A DNA stretch of 40,871 bases from Rodentibacter sp. Ppn85 (GTDB lineage Bacteria; Pseudomonadota; Gammaproteobacteria; Enterobacterales; Pasteurellaceae): assembly GCF_001999335.1 (NCBI RefSeq), contig NZ_MLHS01000057.1:1-40871 (forward strand). The letters are read 5' to 3'. A model generated the notes under the pieces. The model worked only from the letters and a program-made list of their open reading frames with translations. It searched no databases and had not been told where the DNA came from. Below, piece after piece: positions 19,175 to 28,704 of the stretch. Within the stretch, counting starts at the first letter, position 1. Each line of letters begins with the position of its first letter. A program made the translations under genes and the position numbers.

Positions 19175-19222
19175 AAAAAGAGCGGTTAAAATTCATAGAG
19201 ATTTTTAACCGCTCTTTATTTT
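19175..19222. terminator. Bidirectional terminator (sugar porter / uhpC-like)
   Basis: A perfect 15-bp stem (19177-19191 with 19203-19217), 11-base loop and T-rich tail to 19224 between converging genes. The arms contain AAGAGCGGT and its complement, a one-base variant of the USS. Its first 32 bases are identical to 15432-15463. Confidence 0.87.
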
Positions 19223-19230
19223 TTGTCGCT

Positions 19231-20556
19231 TTATGCCGAAGCCTTATTTTTCTCGCGTTGTAAGAAATACACAAGCACGAGCAATAAGGCACAGCCTAGC
19301 GATACGATAAATAGGCTGCCAAAGAAGCCGTTCCAGTGTAAGGATTGGATAATCCATGCGAGTGGCGCTCCGGCAAGTGCGGCACCAATATAGGCGAACA
19401 GGCTGACAAAGCCGGTAGAGGAACCCGAAGCATATTTATGGGAGTTTTCGGCGGCTGCCATGGCGATTAAGAATTGCGGCCCGAAAATAAAGAATCCCAT
19501 TAAGAAGAATAATCCGCTCATAACAATATAGTTATTACTCGGAATGAACCAAAGTGCCAGAGAGACAGAAATAATACCAAGCACATAAATAATGTTCATT
19601 TGAGTACGATTACCATTGAAGAATTTATCGGAGCCCCATCCTGCAAACAATGCGCCTAAAAAACCGCCAACTTCAAAGAATGAAACGGCAGCATTGGCTT
19701 TTAATAAGTCATAGCCGTGAGTTTCTGTTAAATAGAGATTTCCCCAGTCATTAATACCGGTACGGATGATATAGATAAAACACCAAGAAAATGCCAATGC
19801 CCAAATAATACTATTTTTGAACACGTAGGTTTTGAGAATTTCCCAGTTAGACAAACCTAATCCTTCATTTTCATGCTCTTTTTCGGCTATATCATTGCGC
19901 CATTCGCCGACAGTCGGTAAGCCCATTGAAGAAGGGCGATCACGCAATAAGAAACACAAAGCAAATCCGACAACACAAGCAATAATTCCGGGGACGATCA
20001 TACCGTAACGCCATCCCCAATAAAGGGTGACGGCACCGGCCAAAAGAGGAATTAGCGCTCCGCCAAGGTTATGTGAAGTATTCCAAATCGCCCACCATAA
20101 ACCGCGTTCGTTACGTGAGTACCAGGTGTTTAAAATTTTAGAACAAGGCGGCCACCCCCAGCCTTGAAAGAATGCATTGATCATCCAAAGTGTGATGAAC
20201 ATAAAGACGGATGAACTCATACCAAACAGGATATTTACTACCCCGGTCATCATCAATCCAATCCCCATAAAGTAGCGGGGATTGGAACGGTCGCTAAGTA
20301 CACCGGATAAGAATTTGGATATTCCGTAGGTGAGATAAAACGCCGTTCCCATAATGCCGATATCCGCTTTTTGTAAACCTAAATCTGTCAGCATCGCCGG
20401 CATAACAAAGTTAAAACTTTTTCGTGTGAAATAGAATACGGCATAGCCTATATAGCTTGTGATCATCAAATGCAGTCGCCAATAACGGTAGGTTTTATCT
20501 ATTTCCTCTTTAGATTTTGTGATTGGTAAATCCGGTGGGACACTAAAAATGCTCAT
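19231..20556 (-). CDS. uhpC: UhpC-like organophosphate:phosphate antiporter family protein
   Basis: A 441-residue, 12-helix MFS protein of the organophosphate:Pi antiporter family. It matches my memory of E. coli UhpC over its full length: EID-x-x-YRYWRLH, YAVFYFTRKSFNF, SGVLSDRSNPRYFMGIG, NAFFQGWGWPPC, INDWGNLYLTET and WGSDKFFNGNR. UhpC senses external glucose-6-phosphate for the UhpB kinase and has weak transport activity, but no uhpA, uhpB or uhpT lies in this window. A direct transport role, or import of pentose phosphates for the neighbouring xylose genes, is possible. It is transcribed with its own AAGGAG ribosome binding site downstream of an xylR terminator. Confidence 0.82.
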   Translation of the reverse strand: MSIFSVPPDLPITKSKEEIDKTYRYWRLHLMITSYIGYAVFYFTRKSFNFVMPAMLTDLGLQKADIGIMGTAFYLTYGISKFLSGVLSDRSNPRYFMGIGLMMTGVVNILFGMSSSVFMFITLWMINAFFQGWGWPPCSKILNTWYSRNERGLWWAIWNTSHNLGGALIPLLAGAVTLYWGWRYGMIVPGIIACVVGFALCFLLRDRPSSMGLPTVGEWRNDIAEKEHENEGLGLSNWEILKTYVFKNSIIWALAFSWCFIYIIRTGINDWGNLYLTETHGYDLLKANAAVSFFEVGGFLGALFAGWGSDKFFNGNRTQMNIIYVLGIISVSLALWFIPSNNYIVMSGLFFLMGFFIFGPQFLIAMAAAENSHKYASGSSTGFVSLFAYIGAALAGAPLAWIIQSLHWNGFFGSLFIVSLGCALLLVLVYFLQREKNKASA

Positions 20557-20650
20557 AATGAACTCCTTTCATATTGTTTTTACTACTAAAGTGTTAGTGT
20601 AGTGCAAACAGGGAATAAAAAATAGAGATAGATCAAGTTTTAAAGATTTA

Positions 20651-20696
20651 AAAAAGAGCGGTTAAAATTCAGCGTGTTTTTTAACCGCACTTTTAT
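20651..20696. terminator. xylR terminator with hybrid USS arms
   Basis: A stem formed by AAGAGCGGTTAAAA (about 20655-20668) and TTTTAACCGCACTTTT (about 20679-20694). One arm is the AAGAGCGGT variant and the other an exact USS (20684-20692), leaving a single mismatch. It sits between xylR and the uhpC-like gene, both on the minus strand, and would stop xylR transcripts. Confidence 0.75.
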
Positions 20697-21860
20697 TTAA
20701 CTATTCTTTCTAAATTCTTTTGGAGTCATGCCAAATTCTTTCTTAAACACGGAGTAAAAGTATTGAATTGAAGGATAACCGCAAATCTCGGAGATTTCTT
20801 GAATGGAAATATCCGTTTGTTGTAATAAATTTTTTGCCCGCGAGATTTTTTCTTCGTGAATAACCTGATGAATGGTTTTATTCATCTCATTTTTGAAACG
20901 TTGTTCGAGATTTGAGCGTGAGATCGCAAGATGATCCAATACTTGTTCTACTTTAATGCCTTGGCATGCCCTGTGACGGATATAATGCATGGCTTGCATC
21001 ACGAGCGGATCGCTTAACGAGCGGTAATCCGTTGAATTACGGGCGTGTACTGTGATGGGAGGGATTAAAATCGGATTATGAGATACGCTTTGACCGTTCA
21101 GCAATCGATGTAATAATTTTGCCGCTTGATAGCCTATTTCCCTGGTACCTTGTTCCACCGAAGAGAGCGATACTCGAGACAAATATTGGATCAATTCTTC
21201 ATTATCAATGCCTACGATACAAAGTTCTTCCGGTACCGCTATTTTGCTATATTCGCAGGCTTGTAATAAATGTCGCGCCCGCGCATCGGTGACGGCAATG
21301 ATGCCTGTATGAAGCGGTAAAGTTTTTAACCAACCGGTGAGTTTTGCTTGTTCGGTCAGCCAATTTTGTGCATTAATTTTTCCGCATTCATAGAGGTAGA
21401 GCGGATAGTGATTTTTTTCCATTAATGCTACAAATGAATTTTTTCGCTCTTTTGACCAATGTTTTTCACTGTCTATTTGTAATCCGTAAAACGCAAAGTG
21501 AGACAGCCCTTTTTGCTGAAGATGGAAAAGAGCAAGCTCGACAAGTGCCTCGTTATTTGTGGCAACGTAAGGAAAGTGCGGGTAAAAATCAGGGTGTTTA
21601 TAAGATCCTCCGACTGCAATCGTGGGAATTTGGGTATGCTTGAGCAGTTTTGCGGTTTGAGGATCATCAAAATCAGCAATAATACCGTCGATAGACAAAT
21701 GATTTATGCTATCGGCATGGTAAATAAATTCATCTTCTACAAAAATATCCCATAGACACTGTGAAGCTTGAACATATTGTCCGATACCTTCTACTACTTG
21801 CCGATCATACACTTTATTGGCATTAAATAAGAGTGCGATTTTGTAGTATTGTTCCGCCAT
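20697..21860 (-). CDS. xylR: Xylose operon regulator XylR
   Basis: A 387-residue activator. Residues 1-270 form a periplasmic-binding-protein-like xylose sensor (IALLFNANKVYDRQVVEGIG, GIIADFDDPQT, LCIVGIDNEEL), and the C-terminal 100 residues an AraC-type DNA-binding domain (VEQVLDHLAISRSNLEQRF, QEISEICGYPSIQYFYSVFKKEFG). This arrangement and length match E. coli XylR (392 residues). It lies 73 bp downstream of xylH on the same strand, so it is probably the last gene of a xylFGH-R transcript, or has its own weak promoter in that gap. It should activate both arms of the xyl divergon when bound to D-xylose. Confidence 0.93.
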   Translation of the reverse strand: MAEQYYKIALLFNANKVYDRQVVEGIGQYVQASQCLWDIFVEDEFIYHADSINHLSIDGIIADFDDPQTAKLLKHTQIPTIAVGGSYKHPDFYPHFPYVATNNEALVELALFHLQQKGLSHFAFYGLQIDSEKHWSKERKNSFVALMEKNHYPLYLYECGKINAQNWLTEQAKLTGWLKTLPLHTGIIAVTDARARHLLQACEYSKIAVPEELCIVGIDNEELIQYLSRVSLSSVEQGTREIGYQAAKLLHRLLNGQSVSHNPILIPPITVHARNSTDYRSLSDPLVMQAMHYIRHRACQGIKVEQVLDHLAISRSNLEQRFKNEMNKTIHQVIHEEKISRAKNLLQQTDISIQEISEICGYPSIQYFYSVFKKEFGMTPKEFRKNS

Positions 21861-21933
21861 TACCCCATCCTTATAATTTTATTATGAGAAATATAGCGAA
21901 AAATGAATTTTTATAAAAGTGCGGATAGAAAAA

Positions 21934-23061
21934 TCACATTTTTTTCTTACTACTGGTATCAATCCATACGGCAAGTAATAAAATTGCGCCTTTAACGATA
22001 TATTGCCAGAATGTCGGCACATCAAGCATACTCATACCGTTATCCAAAGAAGCGATAATTAACGCACCGATGACAACGCCAAATACGCTACCGATACCTC
22101 CTGCCAAACTGGCGCCGCCAATGACACAAGCTGCAATGGCATCAAGCTCGGCATTTTGTCCGGCGGAAGGTGAACCCGCCCCTAAACGCGCACTTAAAAT
22201 TAACCCTGCAATAGCAACCAATACTCCGTTCATCGCAAAGATGATCAGTTTGGTTTTTTCTACGTTAATGCCGGATAATTTTGCCGCCTCAATATTGCCT
22301 CCAATGGCATAAACATGGCGACCGAAAGCGGTTTTACGCGAAAGGAACAATCCGAATATGACAAGAATTGAAAGGACTAATACGGGAAACGGAATACCGC
22401 GATAATCATTTAACAGATAAATAGCCCCTAATAGGATAACGGCAAATAAGGCGTATTTGGAAAAATCTTTTGATAATGGCGGAACGTTAAGTTGAAGTTG
22501 TTGGCGACTTTTGCGTTGGTAATGCCCCCAAAGAACAAAACCGATAACAACTATTCCGCCAAGGATAAATCCGCTAATGTCGGAAAGGTATCCTTGTCCG
22601 ATGATCGTCATAGAACCGCTAATCGGTGATACGGTTGTGCCATTGGTTAGTCCGATTAAAATGCCTCGGAAAGCAAGATAACCTGCGAGGGTAACAATAA
22701 ATGAGGGAACTTTACGATAGGCAACCCACCAGCCGTTCCAAACACCGAACACTAAACCTAAAGCGAGCGTTGCGATGATTGTGAGAGGTAACGGCAATCC
22801 CCACCATACATCCGCAATGGCCGCAAATCCGCCTAATAATCCCATTAAAGAACCGACGGATAAATCGATTTCGGCAGAAATAATGACAAATACCATTCCA
22901 ATGGCAAGAATACCCGTTATGGAGGTTTGACGTAACAGGTTAGAAATGTTGCGTGCGCTTAAATAAGCGCCGTCCGTCGCAAAGGTGAAAAATACCATAA
23001 TGACTGCAATGGCAACGAGCATAATATAAACCTGTAAATTTGCGGGTTTTAACTTAAACAT
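21934..23061 (-). CDS. xylH: D-xylose ABC transporter permease
   Basis: The 375-residue inner-membrane permease of the XylFGH xylose importer, family BPD_transp_2 (RbsC/XylH type), with about 10 hydrophobic segments. The recognisable motifs are [42 protein letters not shown] and [19 protein letters not shown]. It starts 3 bp after xylG, so translation is coupled. The length matches the E. coli xylose permease (393) more closely than RbsC (321). A near-USS (one mismatch) lies downstream, in the gap to xylR. Confidence 0.95.
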   Translation of the reverse strand: MFKLKPANLQVYIMLVAIAVIMVFFTFATDGAYLSARNISNLLRQTSITGILAIGMVFVIISAEIDLSVGSLMGLLGGFAAIADVWWGLPLPLTIIATLALGLVFGVWNGWWVAYRKVPSFIVTLAGYLAFRGILIGLTNGTTVSPISGSMTIIGQGYLSDISGFILGGIVVIGFVLWGHYQRKSRQQLQLNVPPLSKDFSKYALFAVILLGAIYLLNDYRGIPFPVLVLSILVIFGLFLSRKTAFGRHVYAIGGNIEAAKLSGINVEKTKLIIFAMNGVLVAIAGLILSARLGAGSPSAGQNAELDAIAACVIGGASLAGGIGSVFGVVIGALIIASLDNGMSMLDVPTFWQYIVKGAILLLAVWIDTSSKKKM

Positions 23062-23064
23062 AAA

Positions 23065-24576
23065 TTACTCCTTAAGTGCGGTTTCCATGACTTGTTCTTG
23101 GGTGAGCCCGTTATTAATCAGGCTGGCTTTGAGTTTACCTTGGTGCATGACAAGGATTCGATCACTAATACCCAGTACTTCCGGTAATTCTGAGGAAATC
23201 ACGATAATTGCCATCCCTTCTTTTGCTAATTGGTTGATTAATCTGTAGATTTCGTATTTTGCGCCAACATCAATACCCCTCGTCGGTTCGTCTAAAATAA
23301 GGATTTTGGGGTTTAACAATAAGCATTTTGCCAGAATGGCTTTTTGTTGGTTTCCGCCACTTAACCGCCCAATAGGAAGTTCCGGAGAAGATGTTTTTAC
23401 TTTTAATTGTTTAATCGCAGAATTGATAACTTGTTCTTCTTTTGCCTCATTGATCAATGTTTTTCCAAAACAATATTCTTTTAATGAAGAAAGCGTAATG
23501 TTTTTACCTACGCCCATAATGGAGACAATACCGTGTTTTTTACGATCCTCCGGTACCATCATAATTTTATGTTCGATAGCCTGTGTGCAATTTTTGATAT
23601 GTACTTGTTTTTGGTTGATAAAGATATTTCCTTCATATTTACCTTGATAAGAACCAAACAGGCATTGCACCGTTTCCGTTCGACCGGAACCTACAAGTCC
23701 GGCAATACCAAGAATTTCGCCGGCGTGAAGGTTAAAGCTTACATCGTCCACGCGTTTGATATGTGTATTGATAGGATGCCAAGCGGAAAGGTTTTCAACA
23801 CGTAAAATTTCAGCTTTAATTTCGTGAGGTTCATGAGGGTAAAGGGAGGTAATTTCTCTTCCGACCATCATGGTGATAATGTCATCTTCACTCATTGTGT
23901 CGGCATTTTTTGTTCCAATGTGTTCACCGTCCCGAATGACACAAATTTTATCGGAAATCTCTTTCACTTCATTTAATTTATGGGAAATATAGATGCAGGC
24001 AATGTTATGCGCTTTTAAATCTTTAACGAGCGTTAATAGAATAGCGGTTTCTTTTTCGGTTAATGAAGCGGTAGGCTCATCAAGGATCAATAATCTTACT
24101 TGCTTATTTAATGCCTTTGCAATTTCAACTAATTGTTGCTGACCAAGCCCTAATTCCCCCACACGGGTATTCGGATCAATATCTAATTGGACTTGTTGCA
24201 GTAATGTTTTACAACGTAGATACATTTCATTATCGGCAGCGGTACATCTACGAGTGATTTCGTTACCCAAAAAAATATTTTCCAACACTGACATATTTTT
24301 GACGAGCGTAAGCTCCTGATGAATAATCGAAATACCTTTTTCTTCCGTGTCTTTGATATTTTTTGCTTTCAGTTCACTTTCTGAAAAATAGATCTTGCCA
24401 CTGTAATCCCCATAGGGATAAATGCCACAAAGCACTTTCATAAGTGTTGATTTTCCCGAGCCGTTTTCACCGCACAAGGATAAGATCTCGCCGGCCTCGA
24501 GCTCAATGGAAATATCGCAAAGTGCGGTCACATCACCGAATGTTTTTGTGATATTCCTCATTTCTAACAATGCCAT
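23065..24576 (-). CDS. xylG: D-xylose ABC transporter ATP-binding protein
   Basis: The 503-residue tandem ATPase of the xylose importer. The first domain has Walker A GENGSGKS, the signature [15 protein letters not shown] and [11 protein letters not shown]; the second has a degenerate Walker [10 protein letters not shown], signature [15 protein letters not shown] and [14 protein letters not shown]. This intact-plus-degenerate pattern is normal for RbsA/XylG proteins. Two USS copies lie inside, at 23074 (last codons) and 24520. It follows xylF across 45 bp containing a hairpin, and precedes xylH by 3 bp. Confidence 0.95.
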   Translation of the reverse strand: MALLEMRNITKTFGDVTALCDISIELEAGEILSLCGENGSGKSTLMKVLCGIYPYGDYSGKIYFSESELKAKNIKDTEEKGISIIHQELTLVKNMSVLENIFLGNEITRRCTAADNEMYLRCKTLLQQVQLDIDPNTRVGELGLGQQQLVEIAKALNKQVRLLILDEPTASLTEKETAILLTLVKDLKAHNIACIYISHKLNEVKEISDKICVIRDGEHIGTKNADTMSEDDIITMMVGREITSLYPHEPHEIKAEILRVENLSAWHPINTHIKRVDDVSFNLHAGEILGIAGLVGSGRTETVQCLFGSYQGKYEGNIFINQKQVHIKNCTQAIEHKIMMVPEDRKKHGIVSIMGVGKNITLSSLKEYCFGKTLINEAKEEQVINSAIKQLKVKTSSPELPIGRLSGGNQQKAILAKCLLLNPKILILDEPTRGIDVGAKYEIYRLINQLAKEGMAIIVISSELPEVLGISDRILVMHQGKLKASLINNGLTQEQVMETALKE

Positions 24577-24596
24577 AGCTATACTCCCTAAAATAG

Positions 24597-24615
24597 AGGG
24601 GAAGAGACTTCCCCT
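24597..24615 (-). terminator. Intercistronic hairpin between xylF and xylG
   Basis: A perfect 8-bp GC-rich stem (24597-24604 and 24608-24615) with a 3-base loop lies right after the xylF stop. The minus-strand transcript continues into CTATTTT, a weak T-run. It may partly terminate or stabilise the xylF message so that the binding protein outnumbers XylG and XylH. Confidence 0.55.
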
Positions 24616-24621
24616 TTAAGC

Positions 24622-25620
24622 TTATTGATAAACGCTCTCTTTTGTATGGAAACCGTCTTTAATGATGGTTTCATCAATATTGGTTTTATCAACGGCAACC
24701 GGATCAAGTAAATAGGCGGGGACATTTTTAAGTCCGTTATTCAGCTCTGCGTTGGATTCTACTTTTTCGTTTTTGCCCAGTTGCACTGCGATTTGAGCGG
24801 CTTTATCAGCAAGTTTCGTAATAGGTTTATAAACGGTCATGGTTTGTGAACCGCTTACAATGCGTTTAATCGCGGCTAAATCCGCATCTTGACCTGAAAT
24901 AGCCACTTTACCCGATAATCCTTGTGCGCTTAATGCTTGAATCGCTCCACCGGCAGTCGCATCATTTGAAGCGACCACGGCATCAATATTATTTTTATTG
25001 GCAGTGAGTGCGTTTTCCATAATTTGTAATGCTTTTTCTGCGAGCCACGAATCTACCCATTGATCGCCAACCACTTTAATTTTCCCCGTTTTAATTAAAG
25101 GATCTAAGACTTTCATTTGTCCTTTTCTAAACAATTTTGCGTTGTTATCAACCGGTGAACCGCCCATTAAGAAATAATTACCTTCCGGTTTTACCGCAAC
25201 AACGCTTTTTGCCTGTAATTCCCCGACTTTTTCATTATCAAAAGAAACATAGAAATCTAATTCGGCATTGTTAATTAAGCGATCATAAGCCAATACTTTA
25301 ATTCCCTCTTTTTTCGCTTCAGAAATGACGTTGCTCAATACTTCACCGTTGTGCGGAATAATCACTAAAACATCAATATCTTTATTGATCATATTTTCAA
25401 TTTGAGAGATTTGTGCCGAATCGTCACCGTTTGCGGATTGCACGAAAACTTTTGCCCCCATGGATTCTGCTTTTTTAACAAAAATGTCGCGATCTTTTTG
25501 CCATCTCTCCAAGCGAAGATCATCAATAGATAAGCCGATTTTAAGATCTTTAGAATAGGCGGAACTACTTAATACCGTTAAAACGGTTACAAGAGTGAGT
25601 AAAGCAGATTTAATTTTCAT
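24622..25620 (-). CDS. xylF: D-xylose-binding periplasmic protein
   Basis: The periplasmic solute-binding protein delivering D-xylose to XylGH. The 332 residues begin with a Sec signal peptide (basic MKIK, hydrophobic core, SSSAYSK cleavage region near residue 23). The mature part shows IGLSIDDLRLERWQKDRDIF, the family's sugar-contact start, and SNDATAGGAIQAL, DADLAAIKRI and MTVYKPI, as in XylF/RbsB proteins. It is the first gene of the minus-strand arm, divergent from xylA, and is followed by an RNA hairpin that could set its higher expression. Confidence 0.96.
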   Translation of the reverse strand: MKIKSALLTLVTVLTVLSSSAYSKDLKIGLSIDDLRLERWQKDRDIFVKKAESMGAKVFVQSANGDDSAQISQIENMINKDIDVLVIIPHNGEVLSNVISEAKKEGIKVLAYDRLINNAELDFYVSFDNEKVGELQAKSVVAVKPEGNYFLMGGSPVDNNAKLFRKGQMKVLDPLIKTGKIKVVGDQWVDSWLAEKALQIMENALTANKNNIDAVVASNDATAGGAIQALSAQGLSGKVAISGQDADLAAIKRIVSGSQTMTVYKPITKLADKAAQIAVQLGKNEKVESNAELNNGLKNVPAYLLDPVAVDKTNIDETIIKDGFHTKESVYQ

Positions 25621-25701
25621 ACTGATACCTCATAGTTAATTGAACGGAAGGTTGAATTATTGCTCCGATTGATAGTTTTCCCACTTTAACCGAGTCTTTC
25701 A

Positions 25702-25761
25702 ATTATAAAATCTTTCACTATCATTACGTTTTTTCACAATTGTGATCTACGCCACAATTGT
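25702..25761. promoter_or_regulatory. xylF-xylA divergent control region with CRP-like site
   Basis: On the minus strand a perfect -10 TATAAT (complement of 25702-25707) points to xylF. A CRP-like site TGTGA-N6-CCACA lies at 25741-25756 (one mismatch to consensus). The 9-mer CACAATTGT occurs twice, at 25735-25743 and 25753-25761, 18 bp apart, and could be direct-repeat sites for XylR. The promoter for xylA was not clear. The gap 25621-25857 holds nothing else I recognise. Confidence 0.55.
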
Positions 25762-25857
25762 AAATTCTCGCCACAGGAAAACAAAATAACGTAATTGATG
25801 AGTAAGGTGTTTTTCATAAAAATACAAGCAACTTCATTACTCAAAGAGGGAAATCTT

Positions 25858-27177
25858 ATGGCAAGTTATTTCAATAAAATTGAAAAAATCACCTTTGAAG
25901 GGGCAGATTCAACCAATCCTTTTGCTTTTAAACATTATGATGCGAATCAGATCATTTTAGGCAAAACTATGGCGGAACATTTACGCTTAGCCGTGTGTTA
26001 TTGGCATACTTTTTGTTGGAATGGGAATGATATGTTCGGACAAGGCTCGTTTGACCGTAACTGGCAAAAGCATACCAATGCCCTTGCCGGGGCGGAACAA
26101 AAAGCAGATATTGCCTTTGAGTTTTTAAGTAAATTAGGTGTGCCTTATTATTGCTTTCACGATGTGGATGTTGCGCCGGAAGGCAATTCATCACAGGAAT
26201 ACTTACAAAATTTTCACCATATGACGGATATTTTAGAACGCAAACAAGCGGAAAGCGGTATAAAATTGTTATGGGGAACGGCAAATTGTTTTACCAATCC
26301 GCGTTATATGTCTGGTGCATCGACAAATCCGAATCCGGAAGTATTTGCATGGGCGGCGATGCAGGTATTCAATGCGATGAATGCCACAAAACGCTTAGGA
26401 GGGGAAAACTATGTATTGTGGGGCGGGCGTGAAGGCTATGAAACCTTGCTTAACACGGATCTTAAACGTGAGCGTGAACAACTTGGGCGTTTTATGCAAA
26501 TGGTGGTGGAACATAAGTATAAAATCGGTTTCAACGGCACGTTGTTAATTGAGCCGAAACCGCAGGAACCGACAAAACATCAATATGATTATGATGTGGC
26601 AACCGTTTATGGTTTTCTAAAACAATTCGGATTGGAAAAAGAAATTAAGGTAAACATTGAAGCGAATCATGCGACCCTTGCAGGACACACTTTCCAACAT
26701 GAAGTGGCAACTGCCTGCGCATTAGATATTTTCGGTTCCATTGATGCCAACCGTGGTGATCCGCAGCTCGGTTGGGATACCGATCAATTTCCGAATAGCG
26801 TAGAGGAAAATACTTTAGTGATGTATGAAATTTTGAAATATGGCGGATTTACCACGGGCGGTTTTAATTTTGATGCGAAAGTTCGTCGCCAAAGTACCGA
26901 TCCTGACGATTTATTTTATGCTCATATCGGAGCGATTGATGTGTTGGCACTGTCTTTAAAACGTGCGGCAAAAATGCTCCAAGAAGAAACTTTACAAAAA
27001 ATAGTCGAGGCGCGCTATGCCGGTTGGAGCGGTGAACTCGGTCAACGGATTTTGCAAGGTCAGCTCTCTTTGGAACAACTTGCCCGACTTGTGCAAGAAA
27101 AAGGCTGGGATCCAAAACCGGTATCCGGTCAGCAAGAGTATTTAGAAAATATCGTAAATCAAGTCATTTATCGTTAA
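25858..27177 (+). CDS. xylA: Xylose isomerase
   Basis: Converts D-xylose to D-xylulose with divalent metal ions. The 439-residue class II isomerase has the catalytic FCFHDVD-type segment ([13 protein letters not shown]), [40 protein letters not shown] and the metal-binding [18 protein letters not shown] chose the ATG at 25858, giving [10 protein letters not shown] as expected and a purine-rich AGAGGGAA ribosome binding site, instead of the in-frame TTG at 25795. It starts the plus arm of the xyl divergon, with a USS-pair hairpin between it and xylB. Confidence 0.97.
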   Translation: MASYFNKIEKITFEGADSTNPFAFKHYDANQIILGKTMAEHLRLAVCYWHTFCWNGNDMFGQGSFDRNWQKHTNALAGAEQKADIAFEFLSKLGVPYYCFHDVDVAPEGNSSQEYLQNFHHMTDILERKQAESGIKLLWGTANCFTNPRYMSGASTNPNPEVFAWAAMQVFNAMNATKRLGGENYVLWGGREGYETLLNTDLKREREQLGRFMQMVVEHKYKIGFNGTLLIEPKPQEPTKHQYDYDVATVYGFLKQFGLEKEIKVNIEANHATLAGHTFQHEVATACALDIFGSIDANRGDPQLGWDTDQFPNSVEENTLVMYEILKYGGFTTGGFNFDAKVRRQSTDPDDLFYAHIGAIDVLALSLKRAAKMLQEETLQKIVEARYAGWSGELGQRILQGQLSLEQLARLVQEKGWDPKPVSGQQEYLENIVNQVIYR

Positions 27178-27187
27178 ACGTTAGTTC

Positions 27188-27217
27188 AAAAGTGCGGTCA
27201 TTTTTCACCGCACTTTT
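27188..27217 (+). terminator. USS-pair hairpin between xylA and xylB
   Basis: Inverted USS copies give an 11-bp perfect stem (27188-27198 and 27207-27217) followed by a short T-run. It lies 10 bases after the xylA stop and 16 bases before xylB. As there is no other visible xylB promoter, it probably attenuates rather than fully stops transcription. Confidence 0.65.
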
Positions 27218-27233
27218 TAGTTGTGGAGGCAGT

Positions 27234-28703
27234 ATGTATATCGGCATTGATTGTGGTACGCAGGGCACGAAAGCGATAGTTGTAGATTCTGTGCGGAACA
27301 AAGTTATCGGGGTCGGCTATGCCGTACATGATTTGATTGAACAATCAAACGGACGGCGTGAACAGCATCCGAGTTGGTGGATTGAGGCATTCAAACAGGC
27401 ATTAAATAATGCGTTAAAACAAGCGCAAATATTACCGCACTTGATTAAAGGTATCGGCATTTCCGGTCAGCAACACGGCTTAGTTTTGTTGGATGAGAAC
27501 GATCAACCTTTATACAATGCAAAGCTTTGGTGTGATACGGAAACGGCAAGTGAAAATGTGGCACTGATTGAACATCTTGGTGGGGAAGAGGCTGTGTTTC
27601 ATCAACTCGGTATTCTCTGTCAAACGGGTTATACTGCCTCTAAATTGTGTTGGTTTCGCAAGCACTATCCGGCACTTTTTGGGCAAATCCGAAAAATTAT
27701 GTTACCGCACGATTACCTTAATTACTGGCTTACCGGCAATTTTTGTACGGAGTTTGGCGATGCCTCCGGTACCGGCTATTTTGATGTGGTGAAACGGCAA
27801 TGGAATCCGACGGTATTTGCCCGAATTGCGCCGGAATTGGAGATGAATGAAGTATTACCACAGGTACTTTGCGCACAAGAAAAGATCGGTGTGATAAAAG
27901 CGGAGATTGCGGCTCAATTCGGCTTGAATAAAAATGTGATTGTCGCCACCGGCGGCGGTGACAATATGATGGGGGCGATTGGTACGGGCAATATTCGTGA
28001 AGGAATCGTAACAATGAGCCTTGGCACATCCGGTACATTATATGCTTACACGAAACAACCCCTGCTTAATCTCCCTCCGATGATTGCTAATTTTTGTTCA
28101 AGCAATAACGGTTGGTTGCCGCTTATTTGTGTGATGAATATGACTTCATCAAATAAACAGCTGATGAATTTGCTCAACATTAATGTAGAGGAATTTAATC
28201 ATCTCGCCCAACAAGCGCCAATCGGTGCGGAGGGAATCAGCATTTTACCGTTTTTTAACGGTGAGCGAGTTCCGCCGTTACCAAATGAAAAAGCCCGTAT
28301 TTTAGGTTTGGATTCAAGTAATTTCACTCAGGCAAATCTTTGCCGCGCCATGATGGAAGGGGCGACTTTTACCTTGCGTTACGGTTTGGATCTTTTCCGA
28401 CAGGCAGGCTTGGCTACTTCACAAATTCGTTTGATTGGCGGTGGCGCGAAAAGCCTGCTTTGGCGGCAAATGATAGCGGATGTGATGAATACGGAAGTGG
28501 TGTGTCTGTTGGAGGATGAAGCGGCGGCACTTGGCGGGGCGATTCAAGCGATGTGGGCAAATGGTGAGGGAGAGTTGGATACATTGTGTGAAGAATTTGT
28601 ACATTTAGACCGGAATTCAATATGCTCCCCTCACCAAAAAAATGTTGAATCCTACGAAATAGTTTATCAACGTTATCTTGCTTATCTTCATTCTCTCCAT
28701 TAA
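27234..28703 (+). CDS. xylB: Xylulokinase
   Basis: Phosphorylates D-xylulose to xylulose-5-phosphate, entering the pentose phosphate pathway. The 489-residue FGGY-family kinase begins MYIGIDCGTQGTKA (phosphate 1 motif), continues with GISGQQHGLVLLD, WCDTETASEN, GGGDNMMGAIGTG and MSLGTSGT, and has the C-terminal adenosine motif LIGGGAKSLLWRQMIADV. I chose the ATG at 27234 after GTGGAGG; the in-frame GTG at 27192 would translate the USS hairpin into an unlikely extension. USS at 27434. It ends at a strong terminator shared with trmL. Confidence 0.96.
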   Translation: MYIGIDCGTQGTKAIVVDSVRNKVIGVGYAVHDLIEQSNGRREQHPSWWIEAFKQALNNALKQAQILPHLIKGIGISGQQHGLVLLDENDQPLYNAKLWCDTETASENVALIEHLGGEEAVFHQLGILCQTGYTASKLCWFRKHYPALFGQIRKIMLPHDYLNYWLTGNFCTEFGDASGTGYFDVVKRQWNPTVFARIAPELEMNEVLPQVLCAQEKIGVIKAEIAAQFGLNKNVIVATGGGDNMMGAIGTGNIREGIVTMSLGTSGTLYAYTKQPLLNLPPMIANFCSSNNGWLPLICVMNMTSSNKQLMNLLNINVEEFNHLAQQAPIGAEGISILPFFNGERVPPLPNEKARILGLDSSNFTQANLCRAMMEGATFTLRYGLDLFRQAGLATSQIRLIGGGAKSLLWRQMIADVMNTEVVCLLEDEAAALGGAIQAMWANGEGELDTLCEEFVHLDRNSICSPHQKNVESYEIVYQRYLAYLHSLH

Positions 28704-28704
28704 A

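Noticed and set aside
25795-25857. Upstream in-frame start for XylA at a TTG
   Set aside because: The extension is not part of known xylose isomerases, and the ATG at 25858 has the better ribosome binding site.
27192-27233. Upstream in-frame start for XylB
   Set aside because: It would translate the USS-pair hairpin; the family start MYIGID is at 27234.
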